Source of the DNA: an uncultured Eubacteriales bacterium
Lineage (GTDB): Bacteria > Bacillota > Clostridia > Tissierellales > Peptoniphilaceae
Direction: 5' to 3'
NCBI GenBank assembly: GCA_900539225.1
Contig: UQBO01000008.1
Span: forward strand, 14,326-78,325
DNA length: 64,000 nt
Shown: positions 60,636 through 64,000 of the stretch, piece after piece
How positions within the stretch are numbered: position 1 is the stretch's first letter
Layout of the letters: every line of letters begins with the position of its first letter
Notes under the pieces: model-generated
The model's input: the letters and a program-made list of their open reading frames with translations, nothing else
What the model was told of the DNA's origin: nothing
Database searches by the model: none
Position numbers and translations under genes: made by a program

Positions 60636-61905
60636 GAATCATGAAATGTGGACTAATCTAGGCATGGACGTTGAAAAACACGATATGCTATGTGAAGTTT
60701 TACCAGGAGCTTTTGGAGACGTATTCCTAAGCCAAGAAAACAGACCAAAGGGTATGGACTACTGGAACATGGTAGTTGGCGATATCCACGGTATTAGACC
60801 AGCTGAATTAATCGAACACCAAAAGAACGGTGGCAAGGTAGTTGGTACTTTCTGTATACACGTACCAGACGAAGTGCCTATAGCAGCTGGAGCAATAGTT
60901 ACAGGTCTTTGCAGTGGATCTCAATTCTGGGTACCTGGCGGAGAAAAGAAGCTTCCTACAGCAACTTGCCCACTAATCAAAGCTTCACTAGGAGCAAGAT
61001 TTGACAGAACTTGCCCATTCTTCAGAATAGCTGACCTATTCGTTGGTGAAACTACTTGCGACGGCAAGAAAAAAGCTTGGGAAATACTTGCTGAAGATGC
61101 ACCAATGTTTATCATGGACATACCTCAAATGAAGAGAGATGAAGACTTCGAAAAATGGGAAGAAGAAATCAAACGCTACATGAAGAGAATCGAAGAGCTT
61201 ACAGGCAATGAAATTACTGAAGAAGGACTAAGAAAAGCTATACATATTGTTAACAACAAGAGAAGAGCTTTAAAGAGACTTAACGAATTTAGAAAGAACG
61301 ATCTAATTCCAATAAGTGGTAGAGATGTTCTAGTAATCACACAAGTTGCTTTCTATGACGATCCAGAAAGAACTACAGAAATGATTAACAAGCTTTGTGA
61401 TGAACTTGAAGAAAGAGTTAAGAATAAAGTTTCAGTTTATAAACCAGGTGCAAAGAGAATACTTCTTACTGGTACTCCACTTTCTATTCCAAACTGGAAG
61501 ATGCACCAAATCATCGAATCACTTGGGGCAGCTGTTGTTTGCGAAGAAATGTGTACAGGAATTCGTTACAGCTACAAACTTGTTGAAGAAGATGATAATG
61601 CAGATATGGATACTATGGTTCACAATCTTGCACAAAGATACCTTGGCAGCATAAACTGCGCATGCTTCACACCAAATACAGCAAGAATCGACGATATAGT
61701 AAGACTTGCTAAAGAATACAAGGCAGATGGTGTTATCGACCTTAACCTTAAGTTCTGTAAACTATACGACACAGAAGGCTACTTCGTAGAAAAAGAACTT
61801 AACAAGCTAGGTATACCAGTTATGGGTATAGAAACAGACTACACAGACGAAGACGCAGAACAATTAAAGACAAGAATTGGCGCTTTCTTAGAAATGCTTG
61901 ACTAA
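60628..61905 (+). CDS. Double-cubane cluster protein (2-hydroxyacyl-CoA dehydratase subunit D/YjiM-like)
   Basis: 425 residues, full-length HgdB-superfamily. FCIHVPDEVPIAAGAIVTGLCSG, then ATCPLIKASLG and DRTCPFFRIADLFVGETTCDGKKKAWE form the first lobe; ILLTGTPLSIPNWKMHQII, VVCEEMCTGIRYSY, INCACFTPN and VIDLNLKFCKLYD form the second. The rich Cys set fits the double-cubane [8Fe-9S] proteins rather than a dehydratase, and there is no CoA-transferase or hydroxyacyl-CoA gene here. Such proteins reduce small molecules in an ATP-dependent way when paired with the activator; the natural substrate is unknown. AGGAGG ribosome site. Confidence 0.9.
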   Translation: MDKNHEMWTNLGMDVEKHDMLCEVLPGAFGDVFLSQENRPKGMDYWNMVVGDIHGIRPAELIEHQKNGGKVVGTFCIHVPDEVPIAAGAIVTGLCSGSQFWVPGGEKKLPTATCPLIKASLGARFDRTCPFFRIADLFVGETTCDGKKKAWEILAEDAPMFIMDIPQMKRDEDFEKWEEEIKRYMKRIEELTGNEITEEGLRKAIHIVNNKRRALKRLNEFRKNDLIPISGRDVLVITQVAFYDDPERTTEMINKLCDELEERVKNKVSVYKPGAKRILLTGTPLSIPNWKMHQIIESLGAAVVCEEMCTGIRYSYKLVEEDDNADMDTMVHNLAQRYLGSINCACFTPNTARIDDIVRLAKEYKADGVIDLNLKFCKLYDTEGYFVEKELNKLGIPVMGIETDYTDEDAEQLKTRIGAFLEMLD

Positions 61906-61909
61906 TTTA

Positions 61910-62170
61910 ATGAAAGAGCTAAGAAACTACATTCTTTTAGGCGATTCAGCTTCGGCTACAAAACTATACTATCTGCTTAAAGATAATGGCTTTGAAGTAA
62001 ACATAGCACCAACACCGAGAAATGCAGACCATTGCTGTGGTTTATGCATTATATACGAAGCTAAAGATAGAGAAAAGATAGCGATGCTCGCAGAAAAAAA
62101 TTCTATAAAGATAGATAGATTTTGGGAAGACATCGTAAGAGATGATCCAAATAGAATGAGATTTTGCTAA
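61910..62170 (+). CDS. DUF3343 putative selenium/sulfur carrier protein (copy 2)
   Basis: About 86 residues. NYILLGDSASATKLYYLLKDNGFEVNIAPTPRNADHCCGLCIIYEA matches DUF3343, with three Cys in the carrier-site region (HCCGLC) and one as the last residue. The ATG at 61910 is preferred over the TTG at 61898, which would overlap the preceding gene. It ends the operon before the terminator and is the second DUF3343 copy within 5 kb. Confidence 0.85.
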   Translation: MKELRNYILLGDSASATKLYYLLKDNGFEVNIAPTPRNADHCCGLCIIYEAKDREKIAMLAEKNSIKIDRFWEDIVRDDPNRMRFC

Positions 62171-62175
62171 TATAA

Positions 62176-62211
62176 AAGGGATAGACAAATGGCCTATCCC
62201 TTCTTTTTCTT
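62176..62211 (+). terminator. Terminator of the double-cubane operon
   Basis: AAGGGATAG pairs with CTATCCCTT, followed by a CTTTTTC tract, 6 bases past the DUF3343 stop. Confidence 0.88.
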
Positions 62212-62215
62212 AAAT

Positions 62216-62449
62216 CTAGCTAATAGTTGTTATAGCTATAGCGAGTATTATTAAGACTAAGCCAAGAACAAATTCTATCAGGCCTAGTTTTTTAGCATAA
62301 GAAGTATCTCTTCTTTTATATAAAATATCTAATTTAAAAGAATTTATCAAAGAATATTTCTTTCTAAAATAGATAAGATATCCGAATGTAGAAAAGACTG
62401 TACCTAAGATAAATAATAATATTTTCAAAATCAACATAAGTTTCTCCAC
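62216..62449 (-). CDS. Small membrane protein, unknown
   Basis: 77 residues with two membrane helices (LILKILLFILGTVFSTFGYLIYF and FVLGLVLIILAIAITTI) joined by a basic loop (KRRDTSYAKKLG). Not recognised. Its position 13 bases after the NUDIX gene suggests co-transcription. Confidence 0.6.
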   Translation of the reverse strand: MEKLMLILKILLFILGTVFSTFGYLIYFRKKYSLINSFKLDILYKRRDTSYAKKLGLIEFVLGLVLIILAIAITTIS

Positions 62450-62462
62450 ACCTTAATATAAG

Positions 62463-62945
62463 CTATACTTCTTTATTCATTAATATAGTTTTAAAATTAA
62501 TACCACCCAAGTAATAATAATCCACACTCTTAAATGCTTTGTTCTTTAGAGCGTAATCGAGAAAAATCTTATCCCCTTCCCAATGAGGGCTATGATAAAA
62601 TTCATCCTCACTCATAAACTTAAGACTGCCCTCAGAACATTCTTTAATCACCCCAGAATAATCATCACTGTAGTATACATACATTTTTTCATAAGAGTTA
62701 GCATCAAGGTCAATGTAGCGCACCTCGCCCATGTAGTAAAAGCTCTTAAACTTGAGATTTGTCTCTTCATAGACCTCGCGCACAATGCACTCATCCTTCG
62801 ACTCACCCGTCTCAATCTTGCCGCCTACACCGATGTACTTGCCGTGATTAATATCATTTTTCTTTTTATTTCTGTATAAGAACAAAAATTTATTAGTAGT
62901 CTTGTCCTTGATATATATAACAGTGTAAGCTTGTTTTAATTTCAT
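62463..62945 (-). CDS. NUDIX hydrolase, 8-oxo-dGTP-type
   Basis: 160 residues. The NUDIX box GGKIETGESKDECIVREVYEE with EETNLKF is complete (GX5EX7REUXEEXGU form with Asn for the last Gly). The opening TVIYIKDKTTNKFLFLYRNKKKND resembles MutT-like proteins. It hydrolyses damaged or excess nucleoside diphosphate derivatives. It lies between two uncharacterised genes. Confidence 0.9.
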   Translation of the reverse strand: MKLKQAYTVIYIKDKTTNKFLFLYRNKKKNDINHGKYIGVGGKIETGESKDECIVREVYEETNLKFKSFYYMGEVRYIDLDANSYEKMYVYYSDDYSGVIKECSEGSLKFMSEDEFYHSPHWEGDKIFLDYALKNKAFKSVDYYYLGGINFKTILMNKEV

Positions 62946-62958
62946 AATAAATTATCGT

Positions 62959-63474
62959 TTATTTACAAAATTTATTCCAAAAATCCACCCAGCTGCCATG
63001 TACTTCTCTTTGGTCAATGTAAGTAAAAGTATCTTCATCATACCAATCATGGTTAACTATATCGTCAATAGTCTCAGGAACAAAGAAGTTGAAAAATTCT
63101 TTCTTGAACGAACTTCCATACTGTAAATAATATGCACCTACCATCTTTGTAAAATTGGTTTTCTTTACATCTTGTGGTTTATACAAAAGTGCTTCTCCAA
63201 CCTGATTTAAATCAGGGCTTACTTCAAGAAAAACTAAACTTAAATCATCTTCCTTATAGCCAAGTATAAAACTTCTGTATTTATAGGAAACGGTACGAAG
63301 CGCTACGAAATTCGCACCACTAATATCTTCTGAATAAGCATAAACTATTTTATATTCCGAACCATTATCTACTTGCTTATCAAAAATTTCTCTCATGCGA
63401 TTTTTGTTTTCATTGCTTTTTACATTATCTAACTCAACTGTTTTTTTTCCACCAAATAAATTAAACAATCCCAT
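62959..63474 (-). CDS. Uncharacterised cytoplasmic protein
   Basis: About 171 residues. MGLFNLFGGKKTVEL opens it; the start at 63474 is set by GGAGG 7 bases before the ATG, with the frame open to 63492. The rest (YEDDLSLVFLEVSPDLNQVG, YYLQYGSSFKKEFFNFF) is an alpha/beta domain that I do not recognise. No signal peptide or Cys motif; the last residues are NKFCK. Confidence 0.7.
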   Translation of the reverse strand: MGLFNLFGGKKTVELDNVKSNENKNRMREIFDKQVDNGSEYKIVYAYSEDISGANFVALRTVSYKYRSFILGYKEDDLSLVFLEVSPDLNQVGEALLYKPQDVKKTNFTKMVGAYYLQYGSSFKKEFFNFFVPETIDDIVNHDWYDEDTFTYIDQREVHGSWVDFWNKFCK

Positions 63475-63575
63475 TTTATTGCCTCCTATCATAATTTTAA
63501 TTTCTTCTGTTAGTTATAGTATTTTTGCGTTATTCCATTTATTAAGTCAGTATAAACAAACTCAATAATTCCATT

Positions 63576-63748
63576 CTATTCAAAAAGCCTTAAATGATAA
63601 TGTATTTTTAAGCCGCTAACTCCTAAAGCATCTAAAAGATCTGTGCCGTCTTTGCTGTAATGCCAAACATTATAATTATTTTCAATCTTGCAGGATTACT
63701 TACTAAATTAATCTCTTTTAGTGTGCTTAATATGTGAACCTCTTTCAT
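63576..63748 (-). pseudogene. Frameshifted remnant of an ArsR-type winged-helix regulator
   Basis: From the ATG at 63748 the frame reads MKEVHILSTLKEINLVSNPA, then RLKIIIMFG, then loses its sense near 63660. In the next frame KDGTDLLDALGVSGLKIHYH, then LRLFE and a stop at 63578-63576. Together these match the wing and recognition helix of an ArsR-like regulator, but the protein is short and broken. The rest of the 500-base region to the window end holds no intact gene. Confidence 0.5.
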
Positions 63749-63861
63749 TTTCACATCATACTTACCATCTTTAAATATAAAATAGCATAAATTAATTCAA
63801 CTGTCAAGTGTTTTTTAACGTTAAGTTATATTTATTTTATCTATAATTATTCTTGGAAAAT

Positions 63862-63893
63862 AAAAAAGCTACTAAGTTATAATACTTAGTAGC
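63862..63893 (-). terminator. Terminator of a gene beyond the window
   Basis: On the minus strand GCTACTAAG, an 8-base loop, CTTAGTAGC, then TTTTTTATTTT. It would end a transcript that enters from beyond 64000. Confidence 0.75.
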
Positions 63894-63944
63894 ATAATCT
63901 AATTTACGCAAACAAACAATCTTCAATCAACTCTTTGTTTTTTA

Positions 63945-64000
63945 GGGCTCTATGTCAAATATTGGGGAGACTTATTGATTTAAGTCTCTCTTTTTACGTT
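63945..64000. mobile_element. Possible ISL3-type insertion sequence end
   Basis: GGGCTCTATGTCAAATATTG resembles the terminal repeat type GGCTCTTTGTCAA of ISL3-family elements. A plus-strand hairpin (GAGACTTA/TAAGTCTC with T-run) follows directly. No transposase is visible before the window edge, so the call is tentative. Confidence 0.35.

Noticed and set aside
60628..61905. True 2-hydroxyacyl-CoA dehydratase subunit
   Set aside because: Only one full-length subunit is present together with an activator; there is no CoA-transferase or dehydrogenase, and the Cys pattern fits the double-cubane proteins better.

Overview
The window reads as chromosome of a low-GC, anaerobic, amino-acid-fermenting Firmicute. 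A member of the Clostridia/Tissierellia (Peptoniphilaceae-like) fits best: AT-rich DNA, GGAGG ribosome sites, TTGACA/TATAAT promoters, an anaerobic (cbi) cobalamin pathway, a complete selenocysteine machinery, S-layer-homology surface proteins and an ATP-driven double-cubane reductase. The taxon is my inference; no rRNA is present. Most genes lie on the minus strand.

Layout. 1-11460: cobalamin biosynthesis. A riboswitch-controlled operon runs cbiKL-cobD-cbiA-cbiC-cbiD-cbiE-cbiT-cbiF-cbiG (cbiG cut by the window edge), preceded on the same strand by cbiP-cbiB. A foreign-looking MFS transporter gene sits between the two groups, flanked by a duplicated promoter/terminator segment. 11461-15408: a small membrane protein, an OmpR-type two-component system, a glutaredoxin-like protein and a membrane-anchored unknown. 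15498-24647: leuS, asnS, a cyclophilin lipoprotein, a DUF1667 protein, a MATE exporter, map and a Zn/Cd-type P-ATPase. 24861-29386 (plus strand): a MacB-like ABC transporter with a large exported subunit. 29486-33594: surface proteins (phosphodiester glycosidase, SLH protein, secreted protein) whose leader holds a tetranucleotide repeat and an intrinsic terminator. 33879-37752: dus, coaX, an ECF S component and a DUF819 protein. 38120-43371: ftsH-hpt-tilS and S1/DivIC/RqcP/HU genes. 43510-50733: a flippase, an atypical response regulator and selB-selA-selD-comEA, where selD itself carries an in-frame UGA. 51039-51388: tmRNA. 51464-57268: GNAT, citC-like, mnmA, glmM, cca. 57355-62170: a selenium-trafficking set (yedE, yedF, DUF3343) facing a divergent HgdC/HgdB/double-cubane set with a second DUF3343 gene. 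62216-64000: small genes, a regulator remnant and a possible IS end.

Most notable points. (1) Both corrin-ring amidating enzymes have lost their glutaminase function: CbiA lacks the nucleophilic Cys (Gly314, and no Cys anywhere in the C-terminal half), and CbiP lacks the whole glutaminase domain. This suggests a B12 pathway fed by free ammonia. (2) Two candidate phase-variable switches: a C8 tract inside the promoter spacer upstream of the inserted MFS gene, and (CTGT)7 in the leader of the surface-protein operon, where repeat number would set the end of a leader ORF relative to a strong terminator. (3) A divergent locus that couples selenium carrier/transport families with an ATP-dependent double-cubane reductase, with DUF3343 on both sides. 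Functions are inferred from recognised families; no searches or computations were run.
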